In this document: positions 49,293 through 59,743 of the stretch, piece after piece | Layout of the letters: each line of letters begins with the position of its first letter | Numbering within the stretch: position 1 is the stretch's first letter | Origin: Phytobacter palmae | GTDB lineage: Bacteria > Pseudomonadota > Gammaproteobacteria > Enterobacterales > Enterobacteriaceae | Direction: 5' to 3' | Length of the DNA: 64,000 nucleotides | NCBI GenBank assembly: GCA_900112785.1 | Contig: FONB01000002.1 | Span: 310,001 to 374,000 of the forward strand | Program-made: the position numbers and the translations under genes | The notes under the pieces: model-generated | Told to the model about the DNA's origin: nothing | What the model saw: only the letters and a program-made list of their open reading frames with translations | The model's database searches: none

Positions 49293-49946
49293 CTAAGCGG
49301 ACAAGCCTGACGCTTTATTATGCAGCGTTGGACAAAACTGGCACATCTCCAGTACTATCGCTACATAATCTCGGGCTTCTTTCTTTAAATCAAAAGATTG
49401 GGGGGAGAAAAGCCAATTTTCCATCACACCGGAAATATAGGCACGCATCAAAATTGCCGTCCGGCGGGTGAGTAAACTCTCAGGGAGTAATTTGGCTTTA
49501 ATACACTCATTAAGAGTGTGCTCAATGCGGTCGTAACTCTCCAGGCACAAATTACGCTGCGCCTCTTGCAGGACCGCCATTTCGCCAACAAACTCACACT
49601 TGTGAAAAATGATTTCCATCATGAGTCGGCGACGCTCTTCGACCACGGTTGCTTCGAGAATATAAACCAAAATTTCCCTTAAAACTGACAGTGGATCGTC
49701 GGGGAATTTTGCCCGATACTCAGTTTCGAGATCGCTGATGCTGGCTTCGGACAGCTGCCAGATTTCACTGAATAAATCCGACTTATTTTTAAAGTGCCAG
49801 TAAATCGCACCGCGGGTCACCCCCGCTGCCTGTGCAATATCTGCCAGTGAGGTTGCTGATACGCCCTGCCGGGAGAACAAACGCAAGGCCACATCAAGGA
49901 TGTGCTGGCGTGTCTCTTGTGCCTGCTGTTTGGTTTTTCGTGCCAT
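49293..49946 (-). CDS. acrR: TetR-family repressor of acrAB
   Basis: A 217-aa repressor: N-terminal helix-turn-helix ([24 protein letters not shown], about 32-55) and a helical ligand pocket that senses efflux substrates. It is divergent from acrA and represses acrAB, and itself, from the palindrome at 49975-49998. The DNA-binding part is nearly identical to E. coli; the C-terminus diverges. Confidence 0.97.
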   Translation of the reverse strand: MARKTKQQAQETRQHILDVALRLFSRQGVSATSLADIAQAAGVTRGAIYWHFKNKSDLFSEIWQLSEASISDLETEYRAKFPDDPLSVLREILVYILEATVVEERRRLMMEIIFHKCEFVGEMAVLQEAQRNLCLESYDRIEHTLNECIKAKLLPESLLTRRTAILMRAYISGVMENWLFSPQSFDLKKEARDYVAIVLEMCQFCPTLHNKASGLSA

Positions 49947-49974
49947 ATGTTGGTGAATTGACAGGAGTCAGATT

Positions 49975-49998
49975 TACATACATTTATGAATGTTTGTA
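49975..49998. promoter_or_regulatory. AcrR operator
   Basis: TACATACATT-TATG-AATGTTTGTA is a 24-bp near-palindrome (one arm mismatch), matching the known E. coli AcrR operator of the same position in the 141-bp acrR-acrA gap. Confidence 0.9.
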
Positions 49999-50087
49999 CC
50001 ATAGCATGACGATAATATAAACGCAGCAATGGGTTTGGGACATTTGATCCATTGATCAATTTGAAATCGGACACTCGAGGTTTACAT

Positions 50088-51284
50088 ATGAACAAAAACA
50101 GAGGGTTAACGCCTCTGGCGGTCGTTCTGATGCTTTCAGGCAGCTTAGCGCTTACAGGATGTGATGAAAAACCCGCTCAACAGGGCGCTGCGGGCCAGGT
50201 GCCAGAAGTTGGCGTCGTCACGCTAAAAACAGAACCTCTGCAGATCACAACCGAACTTCCAGGCAGAACCAGTGCTTTTCGCGTTGCGGAAGTCCGTCCT
50301 CAGGTCAGTGGCATTATTTTAAAACGCAACTTCACAGAAGGTAGTGATGTAGAAGCGGGTGTCTCGCTTTATCAGATTGATCCAGCTACTTATCAGGCTT
50401 CTTATGAAAGCGCGAAAGGCGATCTGGCAAAAGCACAGGCCGCGGCAAACATTGCGCGCATGACCGTTGCTCGTTATCAGAAATTGTTGGGTACCAAATA
50501 CATCAGTCAACAGGATTATGATACCGCTCAGGCTGATGCACAGCAGGCAGATGCAGCCGTCGTTGCGGCAAAAGCTGCGGTTGAAACCGCGCGTATCAAC
50601 CTTGCCTACACCAAAGTGACCTCTCCAATCAGCGGCCGAATCGGTAAATCGTCCGTGACCGAAGGTGCGCTGGTGCAAACCGGTCAGACAACCGCTCTGG
50701 CAACAGTTCAACAGCTTGACCCCATCTACGTCGATGTCACTCAGTCCAGCAACGACTTCCTGCGACTGAAACAGGAGCTGGCGAACGGCACGTTGAAACA
50801 GGAAAACGGTAAAGCGAAAGTCGAGCTGGTGACCAACGACGGCACGAAATATCCGCAGACTGGTACACTGGAGTTTTCTGACGTCACCGTTGACCAAACT
50901 ACCGGTTCGATCACACTGCGCGCGATTTTCCCGAACCCGGATATGACGCTGCTGCCAGGTCTGTTCGTACGGGCGAAACTTGAAGAAGGCACCAACCCGA
51001 ACGCACTGCTGGTTCCGCAACAGGGCGTGACCCGTACCCCGCGTGGTGATGCTACCGCAATGGTCGTGGGTGAAGGCGATAAAGTCGAAATCCGTAAAAT
51101 TACCGCGACACAGGCCATTGGCGATAAATGGCTGGTGACAGATGGCCTGAAAGCAGGCGATCGCGTGATTGTGACAGGCCTTCAAAAAGTAAGACCCGGT
51201 GCGCAGGTAAAAGCACAGGAAGTGACCGCTGAGAATAAAGAGCAAGCCCCGGCCGGCGCGCAGTCACAGCAGTCTAAGTCTTAA
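50088..51284 (+). CDS. acrA: Periplasmic adaptor AcrA
   Basis: A 398-aa membrane-fusion lipoprotein linking AcrB to TolC. Lipobox LALTGC with lipidated Cys25; lipoyl domain, alpha-hairpin (about 100-170, Ala/Gln-rich), beta-barrel and membrane-proximal domains follow in order. The start at 50088 gives the E. coli N-terminus MNKNRGLTPL; the frame extends 12 codons upstream without a site. acrB follows 22 nt later. Confidence 0.98.
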   Translation: MNKNRGLTPLAVVLMLSGSLALTGCDEKPAQQGAAGQVPEVGVVTLKTEPLQITTELPGRTSAFRVAEVRPQVSGIILKRNFTEGSDVEAGVSLYQIDPATYQASYESAKGDLAKAQAAANIARMTVARYQKLLGTKYISQQDYDTAQADAQQADAAVVAAKAAVETARINLAYTKVTSPISGRIGKSSVTEGALVQTGQTTALATVQQLDPIYVDVTQSSNDFLRLKQELANGTLKQENGKAKVELVTNDGTKYPQTGTLEFSDVTVDQTTGSITLRAIFPNPDMTLLPGLFVRAKLEEGTNPNALLVPQQGVTRTPRGDATAMVVGEGDKVEIRKITATQAIGDKWLVTDGLKAGDRVIVTGLQKVRPGAQVKAQEVTAENKEQAPAGAQSQQSKS

Positions 51285-51306
51285 CTTAAACAGGAGCCGT
51301 TAAGAC

Positions 51307-54300
51307 ATGCCAAATTTCTTTATTGATCGCCCCATATTTGCCTGGGTGATCGCCATAATCATCATGCTTGCGGGGGGACTGGCGATCCTGAAGCTGCCAG
51401 TTGCGCAATATCCTACGATTGCGCCACCGGCAATTCAGATCAGCGCGTCCTATCCAGGTGCTGATGCAAAAACGGTGCAGGACACCGTTACACAGGTTAT
51501 CGAACAGAACATGAACGGTATCGATGGTCTGCTGTATATGTCCTCCACCAGTGACTCTTCTGGTACGGTACAGATCACCATCACCTTCGATTCTGGTACC
51601 GACGCGGATATCGCCCAGGTGCAGGTGCAGAACAAACTGCAGCTGGCAATGCCATTACTGCCGCAGGAAGTTCAGCAGCAGGGTGTGAGCGTTGAGAAGT
51701 CATCCAGTAGCTTCCTGATGGTTCTCGGTATGATCAGTACCGATGGTTCCATGACGCAGGAAGATATTGCCGACTACGTTGGCGCTACCGTCAAAGACCC
51801 CATCAGCCGTACGAAAGGTGTGGGTGACGTACAGCTGTTCGGTGCGCAATATGCAATGCGTATCTGGATGGACCCGAACAAACTGAATAACTTCCAGTTG
51901 ACCCCTGTCGATGTCATCACGGCTATTAAAGCGCAGAACGCCCAGGTCGCAGCCGGTCAGCTGGGGGGGACGCCGCCGGTGAAAGGCCAGCAGTTGAACG
52001 CCTCCATCATCGCGCAGACGCGTCTGACCTCAACGGAAGAGTTCGGTAAGATCCTGTTGAAAGTTAATCAGGATGGTTCGCAGGTTCGTCTGCGTGACGT
52101 GGCAAAAATTGAGCTGGGCGGCGAAAACTACGATGTCGTAGCCCGCTTCAACGGTCAACCCGCATCAGGTCTTGGTATTAAGCTGGCAACTGGCGCGAAC
52201 GCGCTGGATACCGCGAATGCGGTGCGTGCCACTATCGCCAAACTGGAGCCGTTCTTCCCGCACGGGCTGAAAGTGGTTTATCCGTACGATACCACCCCAT
52301 TCGTTAAGATCTCCATTAACGAAGTGGTAAAAACCCTGGTTGAAGCGATCGTGCTGGTATTCCTGGTAATGTACCTGTTCCTGCAGAACTTCCGTGCGAC
52401 GTTGATTCCAACCATCGCGGTGCCAGTCGTACTGTTGGGTACCTTCGCCATATTGTCGGTATTTGGTTACTCAATAAACACCCTCACCATGTTTGGTATG
52501 GTGCTGGCGATAGGCTTGTTGGTGGATGACGCCATCGTCGTGGTAGAGAACGTTGAGCGTGTCATGTCCGAAGAGGGTTTGCCGCCAAAAGAAGCCACGC
52601 GTAAGTCCATGGGCCAGATTCAGGGCGCACTGGTAGGTATCGCGATGGTTCTGTCGGCGGTATTTATTCCGATGGCCTTCTTCGGTGGTTCTACTGGTGC
52701 GATTTACCGTCAGTTCTCTATCACCATTGTTTCAGCAATGGCGCTCTCTGTGCTGGTAGCGTTAATCCTGACGCCAGCGCTCTGTGCGACCATGCTCAAA
52801 CCGATTGCCAAAGGCGATCACGGCGAAGGCAAGAAAGGTTTCTTCGGCTGGTTTAACCGCGTATTTGATAAGAGCACGCACCACTACACCGACAGCATAG
52901 GCAATATTCTGCGCAGTACGGGTCGTTATCTGCTGCTCTACATTCTCATCGTGATTGGCATGGCTATCCTGTTCATTCGTCTGCCAAGTTCGTTCCTGCC
53001 AGATGAAGACCAGGGTGTGTTCCTGACCATGACGCAGCTCCCGGCTGGAGCGACGCAAGAGCGTACGCAGAAAGTGCTGGATGAGGTGACGAAATACTAC
53101 CTGGAAAACGAAAAAGATAACGTGAACTCTGTGTTTACCGTTAACGGCTTTGGCTTCTCCGGGCGTGGTCAGAACACCGGTATTGCGTTCGTGTCGCTGA
53201 AAAACTGGGATGAACGTCCGGGCGAGAAAAACAAAGTGCCGGCGATCGCAGGTCGTGCAAGCGCGCATTTCTCGCAAATTAAAGATGCGATGGTGTTCGC
53301 CTTTAACTTGCCAGCGATTGTTGAACTGGGTACGGCTACGGGCTTTGACTTCCAGCTGATTGACCAGGCAAACCTGGGGCATGACAAGCTGATGCAGGCG
53401 CGTAACCAGTTGTTCGGAGAGATTGCACAGCATCCGGATCTGCTGGTCGGTGTGCGTCCGAACGGTCTGGAAGATACGCCGCAGTTCAAAATCAATATCG
53501 ACCAGGAAAAAGCACAGGCGTTGGGTGTCTCGTTAACTGACATCAATACTACGCTTGGCGCGGCATGGGGCGGTAGCTACGTCAACGACTTCATCGACCG
53601 TGGTCGTGTGAAGAAAGTGTACGTTATGTCCGAAGCCAAATACCGTATGCTGCCGAACGATATCGATAACTGGTATGTCCGCGGTGCAAGCGGCTCGATG
53701 GTGCCTTTCTCCGCCTTTGCGACATCGCACTGGGAGTATGGTTCTCCGCGTCTGGAACGCTATAACGGCTTGCCATCCATGGAGATCCTCGGCCAGTCTG
53801 CACCGGGTAAAAGTACTGGTGAAGCAATGGCGATGATGGAACAACTGGCCGGTAAACTGCCGACCGGTATTGGCTATGACTGGACGGGCATGTCGTATCA
53901 GGAACGTCTGTCAGGTAACCAGGCTCCCGCGCTGTACGCCATCTCTCTGATTGTGGTGTTCCTGTGCCTGGCTGCTCTGTACGAGAGCTGGTCGATTCCG
54001 TTCTCCGTAATGCTGGTGGTCCCGCTCGGGGTGGTTGGTGCGCTACTGGCCGCGACATTACGCGGTCTGACCAACGACGTTTACTTCCAGGTAGGCCTGC
54101 TGACAACCATTGGTCTGTCGGCGAAGAACGCGATACTTATCGTCGAATTCGCCAAAGATTTGATGGAAAAAGAAGGCAAAGGTCTTATTGAAGCGACCCT
54201 GGAAGCAGTACGTATGCGTCTGCGTCCTATCCTGATGACATCGCTGGCGTTTATCCTTGGGGTTCTGCCGCTGGTTATCAGTACCGGCGCCGGTTCCGGT

Positions 54301-54456
54301 GCGCAAAACGCCGTAGGTACCGGTGTAATGGGCGGTATGATTACCGCGACGGTACTGGCGATCTTCTTCGTTCCTGTGTTCTTTGTGGTGGTACGCCGCC
54401 GCTTTAGTCGCAGAAACGAGGATATTGAGCACAGCCATAAGGTTGAGCAACACTGA
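51307..54456 (+). CDS. acrB: RND multidrug efflux pump AcrB
   Basis: A 1049-aa inner-membrane proton/drug antiporter with 12 membrane segments and two large periplasmic loops (about 30-335 and 565-870). The proton relay Asp407-Asp408 is in [16 protein letters not shown], with the partner Lys in [14 protein letters not shown] near 940. The length equals that of E. coli AcrB. With AcrA and TolC it exports bile salts, dyes and many antibiotics. It ends at a strong terminator. Confidence 0.99.
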   Translation: MPNFFIDRPIFAWVIAIIIMLAGGLAILKLPVAQYPTIAPPAIQISASYPGADAKTVQDTVTQVIEQNMNGIDGLLYMSSTSDSSGTVQITITFDSGTDADIAQVQVQNKLQLAMPLLPQEVQQQGVSVEKSSSSFLMVLGMISTDGSMTQEDIADYVGATVKDPISRTKGVGDVQLFGAQYAMRIWMDPNKLNNFQLTPVDVITAIKAQNAQVAAGQLGGTPPVKGQQLNASIIAQTRLTSTEEFGKILLKVNQDGSQVRLRDVAKIELGGENYDVVARFNGQPASGLGIKLATGANALDTANAVRATIAKLEPFFPHGLKVVYPYDTTPFVKISINEVVKTLVEAIVLVFLVMYLFLQNFRATLIPTIAVPVVLLGTFAILSVFGYSINTLTMFGMVLAIGLLVDDAIVVVENVERVMSEEGLPPKEATRKSMGQIQGALVGIAMVLSAVFIPMAFFGGSTGAIYRQFSITIVSAMALSVLVALILTPALCATMLKPIAKGDHGEGKKGFFGWFNRVFDKSTHHYTDSIGNILRSTGRYLLLYILIVIGMAILFIRLPSSFLPDEDQGVFLTMTQLPAGATQERTQKVLDEVTKYYLENEKDNVNSVFTVNGFGFSGRGQNTGIAFVSLKNWDERPGEKNKVPAIAGRASAHFSQIKDAMVFAFNLPAIVELGTATGFDFQLIDQANLGHDKLMQARNQLFGEIAQHPDLLVGVRPNGLEDTPQFKINIDQEKAQALGVSLTDINTTLGAAWGGSYVNDFIDRGRVKKVYVMSEAKYRMLPNDIDNWYVRGASGSMVPFSAFATSHWEYGSPRLERYNGLPSMEILGQSAPGKSTGEAMAMMEQLAGKLPTGIGYDWTGMSYQERLSGNQAPALYAISLIVVFLCLAALYESWSIPFSVMLVVPLGVVGALLAATLRGLTNDVYFQVGLLTTIGLSAKNAILIVEFAKDLMEKEGKGLIEATLEAVRMRLRPILMTSLAFILGVLPLVISTGAGSGAQNAVGTGVMGGMITATVLAIFFVPVFFVVVRRRFSRRNEDIEHSHKVEQH

Positions 54457-54471
54457 TAGTGATGAAAGAAA

Positions 54472-54494
54472 AGGCCGCGAAAGCGGCCTTTTTC
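54472..54494 (+). terminator. Terminator of acrAB
   Basis: A perfect 7-bp stem AGGCCGC / GCGGCCT with GAAA tetraloop followed by a T-run, 15 nt after the acrB stop. Confidence 0.95.
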
Positions 54495-54975
54495 ATATTC
54501 ACTATTCTGATCATTAAAACTCCGTATTGTCTCTTTGTTTATTTTGTGCAGCCGTAATAGCGCACACAATTAATACGTCATTAGGAGCTCCACTTATATA
54601 CTTAGGTAAAATTCTTAATTATCTGGTACAATCAGTTTAAGTAAGAATATTCCTGGCAATTAGCCATTTTGGAATATTTAAATAGCCTTTAATATCCAGC
54701 AATGGCTACTAACTCAATGAAGAATAAGGAAAGTTCCTATTTTCCCGCAAGAAAACCTCGCATAAAAGATGAAAATAAACGGCATAATTCCTCCATTTTC
54801 GTCGAGCAAAACGCGATAATTGTAATTTTTCGTAATAGCACAATGAAATCTTTTTAAGACTGGCTTATAGTTAAATCAATGAGGAAAAGCGGCATATGCT
54901 GCTGGTCAGATCAGACTTTTCCACCCCGGAGCAGTGTTCAGTGAGTAAAAAAAGCGACTCAGAAGGGGATGTGTT
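54495..54975 (+). promoter_or_regulatory. Long AT-rich gap upstream of tomB-hha
   Basis: No conventional gene lies here. The stretch is clearly A/T-rich compared with its surroundings, as is usual for H-NS-bound DNA, fitting autoregulation of hha. A candidate -10 (TATAGT near 54866) lies before the short reading frame at 54896-55057 described under findings. Confidence 0.5.
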
Positions 54976-55350
54976 ATGGACGAATACTCGCCAAAAAGGC
55001 ATGATATCGCGCAGCTTAAATTTCTCTGCGAAACGTTGTACCATGATTGCCTTCTGAATCTTGAAGAAAGCCATCATGGGTGGGTTAACGATCCAACTTC
55101 GGCACTCAATTTGCAGTTAAATGAGCTGATTGAACATATAGCAACCTTCGCACTTAATTATAAAATTAAGTATAATGAAGATAATAAACTGATTGAGCAG
55201 ATAGACGAATACCTTGATGATACGTTTATGCTGTTCAGTAGTTATGGTATCAACACACAAGACTTGCAGAAATGGCGTAAATCGGGAAACCGATTGTTTC
55301 GTTGTTTCGTCAATGTGAGCAAGGCTAACCCTGTTAGTCACTCCTGTTAA
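54976..55350 (+). CDS. tomB: Hha antidote/co-regulator TomB
   Basis: A 124-aa acidic protein (E. coli YbaJ). It starts [19 protein letters not shown] and has the conserved Cys and Trp positions. TomB counteracts Hha toxicity, reportedly by oxidising a Hha Cys, and with Hha lowers fimbrial expression and raises biofilm persistence. hha follows 26 nt later in the same operon. Confidence 0.95.
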   Translation: MDEYSPKRHDIAQLKFLCETLYHDCLLNLEESHHGWVNDPTSALNLQLNELIEHIATFALNYKIKYNEDNKLIEQIDEYLDDTFMLFSSYGINTQDLQKWRKSGNRLFRCFVNVSKANPVSHSC

Positions 55351-55376
55351 ATATTTCAACCAGTAAAGGTAAAATC

Positions 55377-55595
55377 ATGTCTGATAAACCATTAACCAAA
55401 ATTGATTATTTGATGCGATTACGACGTTGTCAGACAATTGACACACTCGAACGCGTCATTGAAAAAAATAAATACGAACTGCCCGACCATGAACTTACGG
55501 TGTTTTATTCAGCAGCCGATCATCGTCTGGCTGAGCTAACCATGAATAAACTGTATGACAAAATCCCTCCTTCTGTGTGGAAATTTGTACGCTAA
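55377..55595 (+). CDS. hha: Hemolysin-expression modulator Hha
   Basis: A 72-aa H-NS-associating regulator of virulence and horizontally acquired genes. It matches the E. coli/Salmonella sequence almost throughout ([20 protein letters not shown]; Cys18). It pairs with TomB as a toxin-antitoxin-like module. Confidence 0.97.
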   Translation: MSDKPLTKIDYLMRLRRCQTIDTLERVIEKNKYELPDHELTVFYSAADHRLAELTMNKLYDKIPPSVWKFVR

Positions 55596-55663
55596 GTCTT
55601 CCCGAGGTTTATTTACGGTTTTAATTTTTTATCCAGCGGCATTAGCAGGCGCATGTTATCTTC

Positions 55664-56230
55664 ATGAGCGAAGAAAAACTTAAAATGATTTCCGGCTTAC
55701 CGTATCGGCCTGCGGACGATACGCTACGGGCTGACCGCATGCATGCAAGAGAGCTGCTTCATCGGTATAACCATTCCGCCCCTGACGAAAAAGCAGAACG
55801 CACTGCCATTCTTGCCACATTACTCGGCCAAAGCTCCGGTGCATATATTGAACCAAACTTTCGCTGTGACTATGGCTACAATATTTTTCTGGGTAAGGAA
55901 TTTTACGCCAATTTCGATTGCGTCATGCTGGATGTCTGCCCCATCCATATTGGCGACAATTGTATGTTAGCGCCAGGTGTACATATCTATACGGCAACAC
56001 ATCCGCTGGAAGCCAACGCGCGCAACAGCGGTCTCGAATACGGCAAACCGGTTCGCATTGGTCATAACGTCTGGATTGGTGGACGCGCAGTTATCAATCC
56101 AGGCGTGACCATTGGTGATAACGCAGTTATCGCCTCCGGCGCGGTGGTCGTAAAAGACGTTCCGCCGAATGTGGTGGTCGGCGGCAACCCTGCACGAATT
56201 ATCAAAGCCATTCCGGGTGAAGCAATTTAA
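55664..56230 (+). CDS. maa: Maltose O-acetyltransferase
   Basis: A 188-aa left-handed beta-helix acetyltransferase transferring acetyl from acetyl-CoA to maltose or glucose. Hexapeptide repeats run from about residue 70 to 180 ([21 protein letters not shown] with catalytic His, then [21 protein letters not shown]). It is a few residues longer at the C-terminus than E. coli Maa. Confidence 0.94.
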   Translation: MSEEKLKMISGLPYRPADDTLRADRMHARELLHRYNHSAPDEKAERTAILATLLGQSSGAYIEPNFRCDYGYNIFLGKEFYANFDCVMLDVCPIHIGDNCMLAPGVHIYTATHPLEANARNSGLEYGKPVRIGHNVWIGGRAVINPGVTIGDNAVIASGAVVVKDVPPNVVVGGNPARIIKAIPGEAI

Positions 56231-56329
56231 CTGTTATCTTTTTTTGTCGATAAACTGTTACTTTTTTCACACAAAATGGCAACTTAAAATACGCTCTACT
56301 CGGTATATCCCCAAAGACGAAGGCGTGAG

Positions 56330-56797
56330 ATGACAGAGATTCAGCGGCTGCTCAGCGAAACAATCGACGACATTAATAAGCGTGAAAAGCGAGACAACCG
56401 TCCGCGCTTTAGTATTAGCTTTATTCGCAAACATCCAGGTCTGTTTGTCGGCATGTATATTGCCTGGCTCGCCACGCTTGCCGTCATGTTGCAATCAGAA
56501 ACGCTGGTGGACTCCGTGTGGCTGCTGGTGGTGCTGTTCGTCCTGTTAAACGGCTTCTTTTTCTTCGATGTCTATCCACGCTATAACTACGAAGATATCG
56601 ATGTCCTCGATTTTCGCGTCTGTTATAACGGCGAATGGTACAATACACGCTTTGTCCCGCAAGAGCTTATCAGCGCCATCCTTACCTCTCCTGCGGTCGA
56701 TACTGCGCGTAAAGCACAGCTCCAGCAGATGTTATCCCGTAAGGGAGAACTCTCTTTCTACGACGTCTTTACCCTCACCCGCCCTGAGACTGCGTAA
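56330..56797 (+). CDS. ylaC: Inner-membrane protein YlaC
   Basis: A 155-aa protein with two hydrophobic segments (about 44-62 and 68-84), cytosolic N-terminus rich in charge and a C-terminal soluble part. It matches E. coli YlaC; no function is known to me. Its last 23 bp overlap the convergent MocR-type gene, which sits where E. coli has ylaB. Confidence 0.9.
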   Translation: MTEIQRLLSETIDDINKREKRDNRPRFSISFIRKHPGLFVGMYIAWLATLAVMLQSETLVDSVWLLVVLFVLLNGFFFFDVYPRYNYEDIDVLDFRVCYNGEWYNTRFVPQELISAILTSPAVDTARKAQLQQMLSRKGELSFYDVFTLTRPETA

Positions 56798-58220
56798 TCA
56801 GTCGCGCCAGCGTGCGCACACTTCCGGAAAACAGGCTGGCAGAAGTATTACCATAGCCGAGAACCAGGCCACTTGATGTCGGTGATGGCTGTAAATAAAA
56901 ACGACTTAATGCATGAGGTGCAAGACCAAACCTTCGCGCCTCACTCGCTACATGCAGGTCGTTGATTCCCGGCACCGAAAGCGTCAAATGCAGCCCACCT
57001 TCGCCACCCAATACCCGATGTTCCATGCTGAGCCCAGTCTGCAAGGCCTCGCGTAAGTGCGCCTGTCGTTTACGATAGAGTCGACGCATGGCCGCAAGAT
57101 GTCGTGCGTAGTGACCATCCTCGATAAAATGTGCCAGAGCCAGTTGCTCGCTACGATGCCCGCCACGCAGCAGGCTGTTGATAACCGGTGCCGCTGCGTG
57201 CGCCAGCGCAGGGGGCATCACCATAAAACCAATACGTAACGACGGAAACAGCGTCTTGCTAAATGTCCCCAGATAGACCACCGGTGGGTCGGAAGTCATT
57301 CCCAGCATGGCAGGTATCGGATCGCCGAGATAGCGAAACTCGCTGTCATAGTCATCTTCGATGATCCAACTTCCGCCACGCGTGGCTGCGTCCAGAATCT
57401 GCAAACGTCTGGCAGCACTCATTACATAACCCAGCGGGTATTGATGCGAAGGTGAGGTATAGATAATGCGCGGTGGCGTCACCGTTTCCACCAGCGTCAT
57501 TCCCTCTTCATCAACAGGGATCCCCTTTACCTGCAATCCAGCCGCCAGAAAGGCGCTTTTCGCACCGTTGTAGCCCGGCTCCTCTACCCAGGCAATATTT
57601 CCCGGATCGCAGAGAAGATGAATGCATAACATCAGCGCATCCTGGGCACCTTCGGTAATCACAATCTGTTCGACTTCACAATGAATGCCTCTGGCCAGCG
57701 CAAGGTGTCGGGCGATAGCCGCTCGCAATCTTCGCTCTCCGCCTGACTCTCCGTACCCCAGCAGCGCACTGCCCTCATTACGCCAGACGCGCTCATTAAG
57801 CCTGCGCCAGGTGGTCATGGGAAAATAGTTAACAGCAGGCAGACCTGGCGTAAAGGCAAGTGCCGGGGAGTTTCGGGGCATTCCCTGCGGCAGATTCCGC
57901 ACCCGTTGCGCAAGAGACACAACAGGCGTGTCACGTGCAACAGGCGCACTGGCGAGCCTCGATACCCGCGTGCCCTGCCGTTCACGCTGAACGAAGCCCT
58001 CAATGACAAGTTGTTCCAGCGAGGCGTTAACAGTGTTTCGGGAAACAGCGAGTGTTTTTGCCAGCACACGTGAGCCCGGGAGCAGCGAATAAGCTTTTAA
58101 CGTTCCATTGAGGATGGCATCCCGCAGTGCCATATATAACGCCCGCTGCCGCGTCAATCCGTCACGTTCTGCCAGCGCCGGACGCAGCAGCGCCTGTAAA
58201 GCGTCATCGGGGATATTCAT
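56775..58220 (-). CDS. MocR/PdxR-type GntR regulator with aminotransferase domain
   Basis: A 481-aa fusion: N-terminal GntR winged helix (about 25-90, [25 protein letters not shown]) and C-terminal type I aminotransferase fold binding PLP (Lys in [15 protein letters not shown]). Such MocR proteins sense PLP or amino acids and regulate neighbouring genes. The start at 58220 is chosen for GAGGAG upstream; a frame to 58265 is possible. Its divergent neighbour is a GNAT acetyltransferase, the likely target. It is not in this position in E. coli. Confidence 0.85.
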   Translation of the reverse strand: MNIPDDALQALLRPALAERDGLTRQRALYMALRDAILNGTLKAYSLLPGSRVLAKTLAVSRNTVNASLEQLVIEGFVQRERQGTRVSRLASAPVARDTPVVSLAQRVRNLPQGMPRNSPALAFTPGLPAVNYFPMTTWRRLNERVWRNEGSALLGYGESGGERRLRAAIARHLALARGIHCEVEQIVITEGAQDALMLCIHLLCDPGNIAWVEEPGYNGAKSAFLAAGLQVKGIPVDEEGMTLVETVTPPRIIYTSPSHQYPLGYVMSAARRLQILDAATRGGSWIIEDDYDSEFRYLGDPIPAMLGMTSDPPVVYLGTFSKTLFPSLRIGFMVMPPALAHAAAPVINSLLRGGHRSEQLALAHFIEDGHYARHLAAMRRLYRKRQAHLREALQTGLSMEHRVLGGEGGLHLTLSVPGINDLHVASEARRFGLAPHALSRFYLQPSPTSSGLVLGYGNTSASLFSGSVRTLARLITQSQGG

Positions 58221-58234
58221 AGCCTCGCTCCTCA

Positions 58235-58279
58235 GTGGACCCATAAAAATATAACCTGATGGCACTTCTTATGGAACCA
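58235..58279. promoter_or_regulatory. Candidate MocR binding repeats
   Basis: In the 99-bp divergent gap the direct repeats TGGACCCA (58236-58243) and TGGAACCA (58272-58279) are spaced 36 bp apart. MocR regulators usually bind direct repeats in such gaps. The match is short and tentative. Confidence 0.3.
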
Positions 58280-58319
58280 GTGAGATTTTACGCTGGGTGA
58301 ATCGCAAAGAGGAGCCACT

Positions 58320-59021
58320 ATGAGTCAACTGAATCAATACGGACAACCCGTGGGCGATGCCCTTCCCGACTGGCAGCCCCGCCCTTTTCCTCAACGCGTG
58401 ACGCTTGAGGGGCAATACTGTCGCCTGGAACCTCTGAGGATCGAACACGCACCGGCACTGTTTGCTGCCCATCGTCTGGCCGGAGATGGCAGTAGCTGGA
58501 CCTGGCTTCTGCGTGAACCGGAAAACGATGTTGAGGCATTCACCGCATGGGTAACAAGCGTCTGTGAATTAAAGGATCCTGTGCATTTCACGGTCATCGA
58601 TAACCGTACTCAGTCGCCTGTCGGTACACTTTCACTCATGCGTATTGATGCTGCAAATGGCGTCATTGAGGTGGGAAGTGTGCATTTCTCTCCCCTGCTT
58701 AGGCGCACCCGCGCCTCTACCGAAGCGCAGTGGCTATTGATGAAATACGCCCTGGAGACGCTGGGGTATCGCCGCTACGAATGGAAATGTAATAGCCTGA
58801 ACGAACCGTCCCGTCGCGCAGCACTTCGTTTGGGCTTTCAGTACGAAGGGCGATTTCGTCAGGCGCTGGTCCAGAAAGGACGCAATCGCGATACCGACTG
58901 GTTTTCTGTTATTGATAGCGAATGGCCGCGCCTTGATAACGCGTTTCGACAGTGGCTTGCCGTCGGCAATTTCACTGCTGACGGCAAACAGCTGCAATCC
59001 CTTGAGAGCTTTCGCGGTTAA
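58320..59021 (+). CDS. GNAT acetyltransferase, RimJ/RimL type
   Basis: A 233-aa predicted N-acetyltransferase. The GNAT core runs from about residue 28 to 195: [35 protein letters not shown], then [25 protein letters not shown], the acetyl-CoA-binding part. Substrate is unknown (amine, amino acid or peptide N-terminus). Its stop overlaps the convergent rpmJ2 stop by 4 bp. Confidence 0.85.
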   Translation: MSQLNQYGQPVGDALPDWQPRPFPQRVTLEGQYCRLEPLRIEHAPALFAAHRLAGDGSSWTWLLREPENDVEAFTAWVTSVCELKDPVHFTVIDNRTQSPVGTLSLMRIDAANGVIEVGSVHFSPLLRRTRASTEAQWLLMKYALETLGYRRYEWKCNSLNEPSRRAALRLGFQYEGRFRQALVQKGRNRDTDWFSVIDSEWPRLDNAFRQWLAVGNFTADGKQLQSLESFRG

Positions 59022-59158
59022 CGTTTTTTCTTTCTTCCCTGCACCGCTTTAAAGCGCGGATTAGATTTGCAAATCACATACAAACGCCCCTTGCGCTTGA
59101 CTATCTGGCAGTCAGGGTGGCGTTGTTTCGCACTGCGTAAAGAGTTCAGTACCTGCAT
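59018..59158 (-). CDS. rpmJ2: Zinc-independent ribosomal protein L36B
   Basis: A 46-aa protein starting [19 protein letters not shown] and ending QGRKKKR, matching E. coli YkgO. It has only two Cys, so lacks the four-ligand zinc site of standard L36. It starts 4 nt after the rpmE2 stop and is coexpressed with it under zinc limitation. Confidence 0.95.
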   Translation of the reverse strand: MQVLNSLRSAKQRHPDCQIVKRKGRLYVICKSNPRFKAVQGRKKKR

Positions 59159-59161
59159 GAG

Positions 59162-59422
59162 TTAGCCTCTTTTCGTGCCAATAAAGCGCCCATAACGCAG
59201 CTGAAAACGCGCCGCGCTTCCCTCATTGCCCACCACTTTCTGTTTACCGGTGTAATACGGATGGGAAACAGAAGAGACGTCAATGGTCACGTAAGGATAT
59301 GTCACACCTTCCAGTTCAATCTCACGATCGGTTTTGATCGTCGAACCGACTTTGAAATATTCGTTTGCGCTGGTGTCATGAAACACCACCGTGCGGTAGT
59401 GCGGATGGATATCAGGTTTCAT
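59162..59422 (-). CDS. rpmE2: Zinc-independent ribosomal protein L31B
   Basis: An 86-aa L31 paralogue (E. coli YkgM) lacking the CxxC zinc ribbon; it replaces zinc-containing L31 and frees zinc. It starts [20 protein letters not shown] and ends RFIGTKRG. The start at 59422 gives the family length. A Zur-like palindrome lies 17 bp upstream. Confidence 0.96.
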   Translation of the reverse strand: MKPDIHPHYRTVVFHDTSANEYFKVGSTIKTDREIELEGVTYPYVTIDVSSVSHPYYTGKQKVVGNEGSAARFQLRYGRFIGTKRG

Positions 59423-59438
59423 TTTGCTCTCGCATGTA

Positions 59439-59455
59439 TTGTTATAACATAACAA
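59439..59455. promoter_or_regulatory. Zur-like operator of rpmE2-rpmJ2
   Basis: TTGTTAT-AAC-ATAACAA, a perfect 7-bp dyad 17 bp upstream of the rpmE2 start, resembling the Zur consensus (GTTATANNATAAC type). Zinc-bound Zur repression is expected from E. coli and Salmonella. Confidence 0.8.
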
Positions 59456-59568
59456 AATTCTAGCGAAATTCTTTTCCCTAAGCAACTCCTGCGCTAAATG
59501 CATTTTTCGCAAAAGCAACGAACCCCTGACGGTCATAAATTAGAAAAGAACGTTATTGGTTGAATTCT

Positions 59569-59582
59569 TTGCCTTAAGGCAA
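59569..59582. promoter_or_regulatory. 14-bp palindrome upstream of Cys-rich leader
   Basis: TTGCCTTAAGGCAA is a perfect palindrome 32 bp upstream of the leader start codon and could be an operator for the oxygenase-transporter operon. The binding protein is unknown. Confidence 0.4.
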
Positions 59583-59614
59583 GCTGGACATAAATCACTT
59601 GTGAGGAAAGCATC

Positions 59615-59743
59615 ATGATGCGCTGCTGTTGTGCCCAACCCCGGACTCTAAAAATCATCACCTGCGAACGACTATTCGGAGAACACAATGAACGCGACAA
59701 CATTACCCATCCTCAATCTGGCCCACTATTTCAATCCCGCTGA
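59615..59743 (+). CDS. Putative Cys-rich leader peptide of oxygenase-transporter operon
   Basis: A 42-codon frame starting MMRCCCAQPR, with three consecutive Cys codons (TGC TGT TGT, 59624-59632) and a fourth Cys at codon 17. GAGGAAAG at 59603-59610 is a strong Shine-Dalgarno for either ATG (59615 or 59618). The frame differs from that of the oxygenase gene, crosses that gene's ribosome binding site (GGAG, 59678-59681) and start (59688), and stops 55 nt inside it. No homologue is recalled in enterics; regulation by cysteine supply is inferred from the Cys triplet. Confidence 0.5.
   Translation: MMRCCCAQPRTLKIITCERLFGEHNERDNITHPQSGPLFQSR

Noticed and set aside
50319-51245. 308-codon open frame antisense to acrA
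   Set aside because: Lies wholly within acrA, Cys/Phe/His-rich composition typical of antisense frames, no recognisable domain.
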